64,000 bases of DNA from Streptomyces xanthii. Lineage in GTDB: Bacteria; Actinomycetota; Actinomycetes; Streptomycetales; Streptomycetaceae. The translations under genes were made by a program, and so were the position numbers. Positions within the stretch are counted from its first letter, which is position 1; every line of letters begins with the position of its first letter. The stretch is taken from the NCBI RefSeq assembly GCF_014621695.1, contig NZ_CP061281.1, positions 6,758,001 to 6,822,000 on the forward strand, read 5' to 3'. Under the pieces are notes generated by a model. That model saw only the letters and a list, made by a program, of their open reading frames with translations. It did not search any database and was not told where the DNA came from. Below are positions 33,151 to 41,335 of this stretch, one piece after another.

Positions 33151-34368
33151 TCACCCGACCGGCAGATCGACGTGTACCTGCCACTCGTCGCCCAGGGGGC
33201 CCGTCCGCGCGCGGCCGCCCAGCAGCGCGGCCCGCTCCCGCACCCCACGCAACCCGCTCCCCGTGCCGCCGGACCCGGCCCTGCCCCCGGTAGGCAGCGG
33301 ATTGCGCACTTCCAGGAGGAGCCGCCCGCCGTCGACGGCGAGCTCCACCCGGACCGGCACCGCGCCACAGTGGCGCAGCACGTTCGTGAGCGCCTCCTGA
33401 AGGATGCGGTACCCCTCGCGGGACACCGGCCCCGGCACCGCGCCCAGCGGACCGCGCACCTCCACGTCCACCTTCGCGCCGGACGCCCGCGCCGAGTCGA
33501 GCAGCCGGTCGGCCTCCTGGAGCGTCGGACGGCTGCTCGCGGGGCGCTCCGCCTCCCGCAGCACCATCAGGACGCGTTCCAGGTCCTCCAGGGCCGCCCG
33601 CCCCGTCTCCTCGATGGCGTCGAGAGCCCGGTCCGTGAACGCCGGGTCTCCCGCCGCCCGCGCCGCCCCCGCCTGCACCACCGCGACCGTCAGCGCGTGC
33701 CCGATGGAGTCGTGCAGTTCCCGCGCGATGCGATTGCGCTCCAGCAGCTGCTCGGTGCGCTCCTCCAGGGCGGCGAGACGCTCCGCCGCCGACGGGCCCA
33801 GCAACAGCAGGGAGGCACGCGCCGTCAGCCATCCCGCGCCCGCCACCACGTAGAGGAGCAGGCACAGGGGGAGCGGGATCAGTGCGGCGCACCACCAGCC
33901 GGGGCCGGGTGTGGGCAGCACGGAGACGGTCTCCGGCGTGTTCCCCGCCGCGGCGCCCGTCAACTCCAGCGAGACCGCCACCAGTTGCCCAGAGAGCAGA
34001 GCGACGGACAGGCCCAGGAACAGCCGCAGGAGCAGCCACCCGCTGGTCCTGGCCCGGTCCCGCCAGGACGCCGACGGCGCCACCGAGACGCCGCCCTCCT
34101 CCCCGTCGCCCGCCACGCGCGTGTGCCCGCCCGGAAAGAGCAGCAGTCGTGCCTGCAGGCCCTCCGCCCTCCGGGTCGCGGGAAACAGTCCCGCCACCAC
34201 CAGAAGGGGAACCGGCACCGCGTACACGAGCAGCCAGTCCGTGAGGGACGGCCGCGACAGACCGGGGTAGATCATGGCGCACACGAAGGCGAGAACCGCC
34301 GCACTCAACAGATGCAGCCAACGGGTGTACGTCACCGCGCGGAACAGCGGTCTCACAAGGCGGGGCAT
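33151..34368 (-). CDS. Sensor histidine kinase (HisKA_3 type)
   Basis: A 405-residue membrane kinase. Hydrophobic helices occur at about 15-35, 45-63, 110-135 and 158-180, joined by short loops, so there is no large extracellular sensor. The dimerisation box reads RNRIARELHDSIGHALTVAV with phospho-acceptor His219. The ATPase domain has the N box in LQEALTNVLRHCG and a Gly-rich loop GSGGTGSGLRGVRERAALLG; the usual DxG metal motif is degenerate (RNPLPTGG). The ATG at 34368 begins MPRLVRPLFRAVTYTRW. Paired with the response regulator and divergent from an ABC exporter, it resembles systems that sense membrane-active compounds through their transporter. Confidence 0.93.
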   Translation of the reverse strand: MPRLVRPLFRAVTYTRWLHLLSAAVLAFVCAMIYPGLSRPSLTDWLLVYAVPVPLLVVAGLFPATRRAEGLQARLLLFPGGHTRVAGDGEEGGVSVAPSASWRDRARTSGWLLLRLFLGLSVALLSGQLVAVSLELTGAAAGNTPETVSVLPTPGPGWWCAALIPLPLCLLLYVVAGAGWLTARASLLLLGPSAAERLAALEERTEQLLERNRIARELHDSIGHALTVAVVQAGAARAAGDPAFTDRALDAIEETGRAALEDLERVLMVLREAERPASSRPTLQEADRLLDSARASGAKVDVEVRGPLGAVPGPVSREGYRILQEALTNVLRHCGAVPVRVELAVDGGRLLLEVRNPLPTGGRAGSGGTGSGLRGVRERAALLGGRARTGPLGDEWQVHVDLPVG

Positions 34369-34402
34369 GCGCCCATCGTGCCAGCAGCCCCGCACCCGAA
34401 GG

Positions 34403-34442
34403 CTCCCCCGCACGGGGGAGACGATCTCCACCGGCGGGGGAG
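34403..34442. promoter_or_regulatory. Candidate response-regulator operator in the divergent promoter
   Basis: A perfect palindrome CTCCCCC-GCAC-GGGGGAG (34403-34420) is followed by a second CGGGGGAG at 34435-34442. The two direct CGGGGGAG copies are 22 bp apart, two helical turns, a spacing typical of tandem response-regulator sites. It lies 35 bp upstream of the ABC transporter gene. Confidence 0.55.
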
Positions 34443-34476
34443 GACCCGTACCCCTTCGCCGGGCGAGGCTGAAGCC

Positions 34477-35403
34477 ATGACCAGCATCGACGTCTTGGAC
34501 CTCACCAAGGAGTACGGCACGACGCGCGCCGTCGACGGACTGACCTTCAGTGTCGAGCCCGGCCGCGTCACCGGCTTCCTCGGCCCGAACGGCGCCGGAA
34601 AGTCCACCACCCTGCGCCTCGCCCTCGGACTCGACCGCCCCACCTCGGGAAGCGCGCTCATCGGCGGCCGCGCCTACGGGACGTACGCGGAACCGCTGCG
34701 CACCGTGGGCGCGCTCCTCGACCCCCAGGCCGCCCACGGCGCCCGCACCGCACGCGACCACCTGCGCGCCCTCGCCGTCAGCAACCGCATCCCCGCCCGC
34801 CGCGTCGAGGAGGTCCTGGAACAGGCCGGCATCGCCGCCGTCGCCAAGCGCCGCGTCAAGACGTTCTCCCTCGGCATGCGCCAGCGCCTCGGCATCGCGG
34901 CGGCCCTGCTCGGCGACCCCGAAGTGGTGATGCTCGACGAGTCCTCCAACGGGCTCGACCCCGAAGGCATCATCTGGATCCGCGAGTTGATGCGCGAGCT
35001 CGCCCGCGCGGGACGCACGGTCCTGGTCTCCAGCCACCTCATGAACGAGACCGCGACCTTCGCCGACCACCTCGTCGTCCTCGGCCGCGGCCGGCTCCTC
35101 GCCGACACCTCGATGCCCGACTTCATCGCCGCGCACAGCGCGCGCCGCGTCCACGTACGCACCACGGACCCGGCCCGGCTGCGGACCGCGCTCACCCGCG
35201 CGGGACACGCCGTCACGCTCGACGACGGCCGGCTCCTCGTCGACGGGGCGACCGCGGCCGACGTCGGCGCCCTCGCCGCAAGGGAAGGGGTCCCCGTCCT
35301 CCAACTGGCCGACGAGCAGGCCTCCCTGGAGGACGCCTACCTCGCCCTGACCGCCCGCGAAGCCGAGTTCACCGGCACGTCCACGTCCCTCCAGGAGGCC
35401 TGA
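34477..35403 (+). CDS. ABC transporter ATP-binding protein
   Basis: A 308-residue ATPase of the DrrA/CcmA-like group. Walker A is GPNGAGKST (residues 36-44), the signature is FSLGMRQRLGIAAALLG and Walker B is EVVMLDESSNGLDPEG, where Ser replaces the more usual Pro after DE. The switch His is in VLVSSHLMNETATFADH. A C-terminal extension of about 80 residues (VHVRTTDPARLRTALTRAGH) is typical for the drug and antimicrobial-peptide export subfamily. It is 2 bp upstream of the permease gene, so one operon. Regulation by the divergent two-component system is inferred from position. Confidence 0.94.
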   Translation: MTSIDVLDLTKEYGTTRAVDGLTFSVEPGRVTGFLGPNGAGKSTTLRLALGLDRPTSGSALIGGRAYGTYAEPLRTVGALLDPQAAHGARTARDHLRALAVSNRIPARRVEEVLEQAGIAAVAKRRVKTFSLGMRQRLGIAAALLGDPEVVMLDESSNGLDPEGIIWIRELMRELARAGRTVLVSSHLMNETATFADHLVVLGRGRLLADTSMPDFIAAHSARRVHVRTTDPARLRTALTRAGHAVTLDDGRLLVDGATAADVGALAAREGVPVLQLADEQASLEDAYLALTAREAEFTGTSTSLQEA

Positions 35404-35405
35404 TC

Positions 35406-36146
35406 ATGTCCACCACCGCTGTGCTGCACTCCGAGTGGATCAAGATCAGATCGCTGCGCGGCAGCTTCGGCTCGCTCGTCTCCGTGTTCGCCGCCACCGT
35501 CGCCATCACCCTCCTGGTCACCGCGACCATCGGACAGGACGAGGCCCGCGCCGACGGCGGCGACGACCTCCTGTTCTTCGCCTTCTACGCCCTCAACTTC
35601 GGCCAGATCGCCGCCATCGCCTTCGGGGCCACCGCCGTCTCGTGCGAGTTCCTCAACGGCGCGCTGCGCGTCTCCCTGACCGCCGTCCCCGACCGGAACC
35701 GCCTGTATTTGTCGAAGCTCGCGGTGATCGGCGCGAGCGCGTTCGCCGTCGGCACCCTCACCACCTTCACCGCGTTCCTCGCCGGACAGGCCTTCATGGG
35801 GTCCTACGCGCTCGGCCTCGGCGACACCGGAGCCGTCCGCGCCTGCCTCGGCGGCGGCGTGTACCTCGCGCTCATGGCGCTGCTCGCCGCCGGGCTCACC
35901 AGTGTGCTGCGCAGTGCCGTCGCCGTGCTGAGCATCCTGGTGCCGTTCATCCTCATCGTGTCGTTCGTCGTCGGGGACGTGGCCGGCAACGCCGCCGACT
36001 TCCTCCCGGACCGGGCCGGACAGCAGGTGTTGCGCGAGCACACCGCCGGCTCGCTCGGGCCGTGGACGGGACTCGCGGTGAGCGCCCTGTGGGCCGCGGC
36101 CGCCGTGCTCGCGGGCTGGTGGGCCGTGCGCCGCAGGGACGCCTGA
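35406..36146 (+). CDS. ABC-2 type transporter permease
   Basis: A 246-residue membrane protein with about six hydrophobic helices, of the ABC-2 permease family. It starts STTAVLHSEWIKIRSLRGSF, the familiar 'SEWxKxRS' entry of Streptomyces ABC-2 permeases, and has a conserved ATAVSCEFLNGALRVSL-like segment (FGATAVSCEFLNGALRVSLT). The ribosome site GGAGG lies inside the end of the ATPase gene. The pair should form an exporter; small antimicrobial compounds are plausible substrates, but nothing in the sequence fixes this. Confidence 0.9.
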   Translation: MSTTAVLHSEWIKIRSLRGSFGSLVSVFAATVAITLLVTATIGQDEARADGGDDLLFFAFYALNFGQIAAIAFGATAVSCEFLNGALRVSLTAVPDRNRLYLSKLAVIGASAFAVGTLTTFTAFLAGQAFMGSYALGLGDTGAVRACLGGGVYLALMALLAAGLTSVLRSAVAVLSILVPFILIVSFVVGDVAGNAADFLPDRAGQQVLREHTAGSLGPWTGLAVSALWAAAAVLAGWWAVRRRDA

Positions 36147-36276
36147 CTACGGGGCTTCCGTTGTCGGCGGGAGGAACTACCCTGCGTGCAGGGGATCTTG
36201 AGCGCCGGTCCGCAGGGGCCGGCGCGACGGTCGAGCAGCAGCCACGGCACGCAGGCCACGGCACGAAGGGGAGCAC

Positions 36277-37083
36277 ATGAGCGACGACAGCGCGCAGCAG
36301 CCGGGAGAGCGGATCGCCAGCCACATCGCGCACAACGCCCGTGTGTGGAACTACTGGCTGGGCGGCAAGGACCACTACCAGGTCGACGAACAGGTCGGCG
36401 ACATGGTCACGTCCATGTACCCGAGCATCGGCGAGGTCGCGCGCGCCGACCGCGCCTTCCTCGGCCGGGCCGTCACCTTCCTCGCCGGGGAGGCGGGCGT
36501 CCGCCAGTTCCTCGACATCGGCACGGGCCTGCCGACGGTGGACAACACGCACGAGGTCGCCCAGCGCATCGCCCCCGACGCGCGGATCGTCTACGTGGAC
36601 AACGACCCGATCGTGCTGACCCACGCCCGCGCGCTGCTCACCAGCACCGCCGAGGGCGCGACGAACTACGTGGACGCGGACGCCCACGACCCGCGCGCCA
36701 TCGTCGAGGCCGCCTCCGCCACCCTCGACTTCGACCGCCCCGTCGCGATCATGCTGCTCGGCATCCTGAACTTCGTGCTGGACACGGACGAGGCCGCGGC
36801 GATCGTGCGTCGTCTCGTCGAGGCCGTCCCGTCCGGGAGCTATGTCGTCCTCACGCACCCCACCCTGGAGCTGGGCGGCGAGGGCAACGAGGCGGCGATG
36901 AAGTTCTGGAACGAGAACGCGACCCCGCCGATCACCGCCCGCACCGGCGCCGAGGTGCTCGGCTTTCTGGACGGCCTGGAGCTCGTCGAGCCCGGCCTCG
37001 TCTCCTGCGCGCGCTGGCGCTCCGAAGGCACCGAGGAGGGGCCGCTGGTGGCCCAGTTCGGCGTCGTGGCCCGCAAGCCGTAG
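36277..37083 (+). CDS. SAM-dependent methyltransferase (Methyltransf_19/DUF574)
   Basis: A 268-residue methyltransferase of the actinobacterial DUF574 group. The diagnostic N-terminal segment is ARVWNYWLGGKDHYQVDEQV. The SAM-binding loop is QFLDIGTGLPTVDNTHEVAQ and the acidic residue on strand 2 is in IVYVDNDPIVLTHA. Streptomyces genomes encode many paralogues, and their substrates are mostly unknown. A strong GGGGAG precedes the ATG. No flanking biosynthetic genes indicate a pathway. Confidence 0.92.
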   Translation: MSDDSAQQPGERIASHIAHNARVWNYWLGGKDHYQVDEQVGDMVTSMYPSIGEVARADRAFLGRAVTFLAGEAGVRQFLDIGTGLPTVDNTHEVAQRIAPDARIVYVDNDPIVLTHARALLTSTAEGATNYVDADAHDPRAIVEAASATLDFDRPVAIMLLGILNFVLDTDEAAAIVRRLVEAVPSGSYVVLTHPTLELGGEGNEAAMKFWNENATPPITARTGAEVLGFLDGLELVEPGLVSCARWRSEGTEEGPLVAQFGVVARKP

Positions 37084-37132
37084 CGAGGCGGGGTGGTGGG
37101 TCGGCGGGGGAGTGGAACCGATGACCGGGGGG

Positions 37133-37687
37133 CTAGTCCGGCGCGGCGGCGGCTGCCTCGCGCAGCCGCGCGTACTCCTCCGCCATCGTCGTGGCCGTCC
37201 AGTGCGCGTTCAGGCCGCTGGGATTGGGCAGCACCCACACCCGGGCGCCTCCGATCTCCCGCTCCTGCGGCCCGATCTGGGCACGAGGCTCGCCGAAGGC
37301 CGACCGGTACGCGGTCACGCCCACGACCGCCAGCCAGCGCGGGCGCAGCCGCGTGACCTTCTCCGTGAGGATCCGCCCGCCCTCGCGGAACTCCTCGGCG
37401 CTCAGCTCGTCCGCGCGGGCCGTCGCCCGCGCCACCACATTGGTGATCCCCAACCCGTACGACAGCAGCTCGTCCTGCTCGGACGGCTTCAGCAGGCGCG
37501 GCGTGAAGCCGGACAGATGCAGCACCGGCCAGAAACGATTGCCGGGCCGCGCGAAGTGGTGGCCGGTCGCCGCCGTCATCAGCCCCGGGTTGATCCCGCA
37601 GAACAGCACGGAGAGGCCGCTCGCGACGACGTCCGGAACGAGACGGTCACGAGCGGCCTCCAGGTCCGCGGGGGTGAGCCGGGTCAG
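37133..37687 (-). CDS. mug: Mismatch-specific uracil/thymine-DNA glycosylase, probable CTG start
   Basis: A G/U mismatch-specific DNA glycosylase of the Mug/TDG family. Active-site motifs are VLFCGINPGLMTAATGHHFA (E. coli Mug FCGINPGL) and WVLPNPSGLNAHW (catalytic loop NPSGL). It removes uracil or ethenocytosine from mismatches for base-excision repair. The first in-frame ATG/GTG/TTG is GTG at 37609, but starting there deletes the segment PDVVASGLS that aligns with E. coli Mug residues before FCGINPG. A CTG at 37687 overlaps the purB stop as CTGA and has GGAG 7 nt upstream, so I place the start there (184 residues). Translation is coupled to purB. Confidence 0.85.
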   Translation of the reverse strand: MTRLTPADLEAARDRLVPDVVASGLSVLFCGINPGLMTAATGHHFARPGNRFWPVLHLSGFTPRLLKPSEQDELLSYGLGITNVVARATARADELSAEEFREGGRILTEKVTRLRPRWLAVVGVTAYRSAFGEPRAQIGPQEREIGGARVWVLPNPSGLNAHWTATTMAEEYARLREAAAAAPD

Positions 37688-39123
37688 AGGATGGCTCCGG
37701 GCGTGTACCCGGCGGCCTCCGGGTGCTGCTTGACGATCTCCTCGACGCGCGCGACGACCTGCGCGACCTGGCCGGCGGCGGCGCCCGTGAACGACAGCTT
37801 GTCGGCCATCAGCCCGTCGAGCTGCGCGCGGTCCAGCGGGATGCGGGAGTCGGCGGCGAGCTTGTCCAGCAGCTCGTTGCGCTCCGCGCCCTGCTCGCGC
37901 ATCGCCAGCGCGGACGCGACGGCGTTCTCCTTGATCGCCTCGTGGGCCTCCTCGCGGCCCACGCCCGCGCGCACCGACGCCATGAGCACCTTCGTGGTGG
38001 CGAGGAACGGCAGGTAGCGGTCCAGCTCACGGGCGACGACGGCCGGGAACGCGCCGAACTCGTCGAGCACCGTCAGGAACGTCTCCAGCAGGCCGTCGAG
38101 CGCGAAGAACGCGTCCGGCAGCGCCACGCGGCGCACGACCGAGCACGAGACGTCGCCCTCGTTCCACTGGTCGCCCGCCAGCTCGCCGGTCATCGACGCG
38201 TAGCCGCGCAGGATCACCATCAGGCCGTTGACGCGCTCGCAGGAGCGGGTGTTCATCTTGTGCGGCATCGCCGACGAGCCGACCTGGCCCGGCTTGAAGC
38301 CCTCGGTGACCAGCTCGTGCCCGGCCATCAGACGGATCGTCTTGGCGAGCGAGGACGGGGCCGCGGCGAGCTGCACCAGCGCGGTGACGACCTCGTAGTC
38401 GAGCGAGCGCGGGTAGACCTGGCCGACGGAGGTGAAGGCCTGCGCGAAGCCGAGGTGACCGGCGATCCGGTCCTCCAGCTCGGCCAGCTTCGTGTCGTCG
38501 CCGCCCAGCAGGTCGAGCATGTCCTGCGCCGTGCCGACGGGGCCCTTGATGCCGCGCAGCGGGTAGCGGGTGAGCAGCTCCTCGACCCGGCCGTACGCGA
38601 CCAGCAGTTCGTCGGTGGCGGTCGCGAAGCGCTTGCCGAGAGTCGTGGCCTGCGCCGCGACGTTGTGCGAGCGGCCCGCCATGACCAGCTCGGCGTACTC
38701 GCCCGACAGCTTGCCGAGGCGCGCGAGGACGGCGACGGAACGGTCCCGGATCAGTTCGAGCGAGAGCCGGATCTGCAGCTGCTCGACGTTCTCCGTCAGG
38801 TCGCGGGACGTCATGCCCTTGTGGACCTGCTCGTGCCCGGCGAGCGCGTTGAACTCCTCGATGCGGGCCTTCACGTCGTGCCGCGTGACCTTCTCACGCT
38901 CGGCGATGGAGGCCAGGTCGACCTGGTCGAGCACGCGCTCGTAGTCCGCGATCGCGGCGTCCGGCACCTCGATCCCCAGGTCCTTCTGGGCCTTCAGGAC
39001 GGCGAGCCAGAGCCGACGCTCAAGCTTCACCTTCTCCTCCGGGGACCAGAGGGTGGCGAGCTCGGCGGAGGCATAGCGTCCGGCGAGAACGTTCGGGATA
39101 CGGGGCTTGGCAGGCGCAGTCAC
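37684..39123 (-). CDS. purB: Adenylosuccinate lyase
   Basis: A 479-residue fumarase/aspartase-superfamily lyase. It catalyses two steps of purine synthesis: SAICAR to AICAR and adenylosuccinate to AMP, each releasing fumarate. The superfamily signature is GSSAMPHKMNTRSCERVNGL, and other family blocks are HEQVHKGMTSRDLTENVEQL and VMAGRSHNVAAQATTLGKRF. The start MTAPAKPRIPNVLAGRYASA is the family N-terminus. The last codons overlap the mug gene by 4 bp, an arrangement that couples a nucleotide-synthesis gene to a repair gene. Confidence 0.97.
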   Translation of the reverse strand: MTAPAKPRIPNVLAGRYASAELATLWSPEEKVKLERRLWLAVLKAQKDLGIEVPDAAIADYERVLDQVDLASIAEREKVTRHDVKARIEEFNALAGHEQVHKGMTSRDLTENVEQLQIRLSLELIRDRSVAVLARLGKLSGEYAELVMAGRSHNVAAQATTLGKRFATATDELLVAYGRVEELLTRYPLRGIKGPVGTAQDMLDLLGGDDTKLAELEDRIAGHLGFAQAFTSVGQVYPRSLDYEVVTALVQLAAAPSSLAKTIRLMAGHELVTEGFKPGQVGSSAMPHKMNTRSCERVNGLMVILRGYASMTGELAGDQWNEGDVSCSVVRRVALPDAFFALDGLLETFLTVLDEFGAFPAVVARELDRYLPFLATTKVLMASVRAGVGREEAHEAIKENAVASALAMREQGAERNELLDKLAADSRIPLDRAQLDGLMADKLSFTGAAAGQVAQVVARVEEIVKQHPEAAGYTPGAIL

Positions 39124-39311
39124 GTGTACGGAGTTTACCGGGCGTCCCTACAGGCTCCGAACCACCGCCGACCTGGAGGAACGTACAGGTGATCCGGGAG
39201 TCGGCGCTACTCACGGTACGCGTCCGCGATGCTGTACGGATGACCGGTACCGAAGTGCTGCGGGCCGAGCCACGGCGGGTGGTCGAGGTGTAGGGCGGGA
39301 AGGGGTGGGGG

Positions 39312-39773
39312 ATGGACGAGCAGGTGGTGCGGGGGCGGTTCGACGGGCGGGGGCGGGTCGAGGTCGTGCTGCGGTCCGGGAGCCGGGACGAGCGGGAGCG
39401 GGCGGAGCGGATCGCGCACGCGATGGGCTACCGGCTGAGCGAGGTGCAGGGGCTCGGCCGGCTCGGCATCCGGCTCGACTTCACCCGGGACGACGACCCC
39501 CGAGCCCGGCGCCGGGCCGAGGAATCCGTGCGCCGGCTGCGCGCGGGCGTCCCGCTCCTGTCCGCACCGGACGCCCCACCGCCCCCGCCACCCGGCCCGC
39601 CACCGGCGGCGGCCCCGGCGCCCCGGCCCAGGCCCCGTGCCGTGATCCCGGACGAGCCCCCGCCTCCGCCGGCCGCCGTGCGTCCCCCCGCACCGCGCGT
39701 GCCGCCCCGCCCGGCCTACCCGCCCCCGCCGCCCCCGCCGCCCCGAACGGTCAGGCGGGGCGCCGGGCCGTGA
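39312..39773 (+). CDS. Hypothetical protein with proline-rich tail
   Basis: A 153-residue protein of unknown function. Residues 1-75 form a compact charged domain (VVRGRFDGRGRVEVVLRSGS, then RDERERAERIAHAMGYRLSE). The remainder is extremely Pro-rich with runs of up to eight prolines (PPPPPPGPPPAAAPAPRPRP), probably disordered. A purine-rich GGGGTGGGGG precedes the ATG. The 3' end overlaps the convergent methyltransferase by 23 bp. The coding call rests on the good third-position GC pattern of the first half; the Pro-rich tail could partly be an artefact of GC-rich sequence. Confidence 0.62.
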   Translation: MDEQVVRGRFDGRGRVEVVLRSGSRDERERAERIAHAMGYRLSEVQGLGRLGIRLDFTRDDDPRARRRAEESVRRLRAGVPLLSAPDAPPPPPPGPPPAAAPAPRPRPRAVIPDEPPPPPAAVRPPAPRVPPRPAYPPPPPPPPRTVRRGAGP

Positions 39774-40512
39774 GGAGTTCGAAGGGCGGGTTCGCCTCGT
39801 AGTCGTCCCAGAAGCCGGGGGCGAACGCCGCGCGGCCCTCGGGCGATACGGGCAGCGGCGACCAGGTGACTTCGGTGAAGCCGGCCCGGGTCAGCGCCTC
39901 GGCGTACACCTCGCGGCGCGGCAGGTTCGCCGTGAAGGAGACCGGCTGCGGCTCCAGGAACGCGGTGATGCGTACCCGGGGACCGACCTCGGAGCGGCTG
40001 CCCTCCAGCTCGCTGAGGAACCCGTACGGGCGCGGGCTCGGCCCCTCGAAGTCGTAGTCCGGGCTCTGGTTGAGGGCGTAGAACGTGCCGCCGGGCGCGA
40101 GCGCGGCGTGGATGGTGCGGCACATGGCCGTCATCGTGTCGGTGGTGTCCGCGTAGTTGAGCAGGTTCACGGCGGTCGCGAGGTCGTAGCGGCCCGGGCC
40201 GAGCGAATCCGGCCGTGCCACGTCGCCCACCGCGTACCGGACGCCCAGCGGGTCGGCCTCCTCGATGCGCAGCGCGGCGTTGATCATCTCGCCGGACACG
40301 TCGACGCCGAGGACGTCGTCGGCCCCGCGCCGCTTGAACTCGCGGCTGTAGAAGCCGGTCCCGCAGGCCAGGTCGAGGACGGACCGGCCGCGCACGTCGC
40401 CGACCAGCTCCAGGAAGCCCGGGACCTCCGCATAGCGGCACAGCGTCAGGGCCTTGAACCCTTCGAACGCCTCGCCGATCCGGTCGTACTGCTGCTCCGC
40501 GCTCGTGCTCAC
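39751..40512 (-). CDS. Class I SAM-dependent methyltransferase
   Basis: A 253-residue methyltransferase. Motif I is VLDLACGTGFYSREFKRRGA, the strand-2 acidic residue lies in VLGVDVSGEMINAA, and later motifs include YDLATAVNLLNYADTTD and LAPGGTFYALNQSPDYD. GGGAGG is present 6 nt before the GTG at 40512; a longer open frame upstream has no ribosome site. It resembles methyltransferases from natural-product and cofactor pathways, but no pathway genes flank it. The substrate is unknown. Confidence 0.9.
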   Translation of the reverse strand: MSTSAEQQYDRIGEAFEGFKALTLCRYAEVPGFLELVGDVRGRSVLDLACGTGFYSREFKRRGADDVLGVDVSGEMINAALRIEEADPLGVRYAVGDVARPDSLGPGRYDLATAVNLLNYADTTDTMTAMCRTIHAALAPGGTFYALNQSPDYDFEGPSPRPYGFLSELEGSRSEVGPRVRITAFLEPQPVSFTANLPRREVYAEALTRAGFTEVTWSPLPVSPEGRAAFAPGFWDDYEANPPFELLTARRPA

Positions 40513-40639
40513 GATGCCTCCCGCAGGGGTCGGTGGTGTCTGGCGCGTCGCAGTCTTCCGGCGCGCCGGAGCGAACACCGACTGACAGGAACCACAAAGA
40601 TCGGCACCCGCTCTCGGGCGCGTGCACAAGTCGGCCCGA

Positions 40640-41296
40640 TCAGCCCGCGTCGGCGGGCCCCGCTGCGGCGAGGGCCCGCACGGCCCGCTCCAGCCGCGTC
40701 CTGCGCGCCTCCGGCGTCGTGGCCTGGAGGAGGGGCAGCAGGGTCAGATAGCGGGCGGTCCGGTCGAGCGCGTCGAACGCCCTGCGCGCGGCCGGCTCCG
40801 CGTCGAGCGCCGCCGCCAGATCGTCCGGAACCGTGGCCGTCGCCTGTGACGCGTACGCGCGGTCCCAGCGGCCGTCCTCCTGCGCCCGCCGGACCTCGGC
40901 GAGCCCCGGCTCCCGCATCCGGCCCGCGGCCGCCAGCTCCGCCACCTTGTCGACGTTCACCTGCGACCACATGCTGCGCGGCCGGCGCGGCACGTACTTC
41001 TGGAGGTAGTAGCGGTCGTCCAGGCCGCGCCGCTGCCCGGAGATCCACCCCCAGCACAGCCCCACGTCGACCAGCTCGTCGTCCGTGACCGACGCGATCC
41101 CCGAGGCCCGCTTCGCGACCTTCACCCACAGGCCCTCGCCGCGCGTGTGATGCGCGCTGAGCCAGTCGTCGAAGGCCGCCGCGTCCGGGAACGCGCGCAC
41201 CTCGACCCCGTTGAACTCTTCGGACCCCTTGGATCCCTCCGACCCCTCGGACCCTTTGGATCCCGCGTTCCCCACGAACCCCTCGGACTGCGCCAT
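40640..41296 (-). CDS. YdeI/OmpD-associated family protein
   Basis: A 218-residue protein of the YdeI/OmpD-associated group (sometimes annotated 'bacteriocin-protection'). Characteristic blocks are DWLSAHHTRGEGLWVKVAKR, LVDVGLCWGWISGQRRGLDD and YYLQKYVPRRPRSMWSQVNV, plus the C-terminal LPLLQATTPEARRTRLERAV. The N-terminus carries a short repeat-derived segment (GSKGSEGSEGSKGSEE) encoded by imperfect repeats at about 41217-41268, likely expanded and disordered. The biochemical role of the family is unclear. Confidence 0.88.
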   Translation of the reverse strand: MAQSEGFVGNAGSKGSEGSEGSKGSEEFNGVEVRAFPDAAAFDDWLSAHHTRGEGLWVKVAKRASGIASVTDDELVDVGLCWGWISGQRRGLDDRYYLQKYVPRRPRSMWSQVNVDKVAELAAAGRMREPGLAEVRRAQEDGRWDRAYASQATATVPDDLAAALDAEPAARRAFDALDRTARYLTLLPLLQATTPEARRTRLERAVRALAAAGPADAG

Positions 41297-41335
41297 GCGG
41301 GCAGAATAAGGCGGCTGCCCAGGGGCGCGGGGGCG

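Noticed and set aside
41308..41335. CAGGGGCGCGGGGG resembling the cruciform arm
   Set aside because: Only a 12-13 base match without the partner arm; could be chance in GC-rich DNA or a decayed copy.
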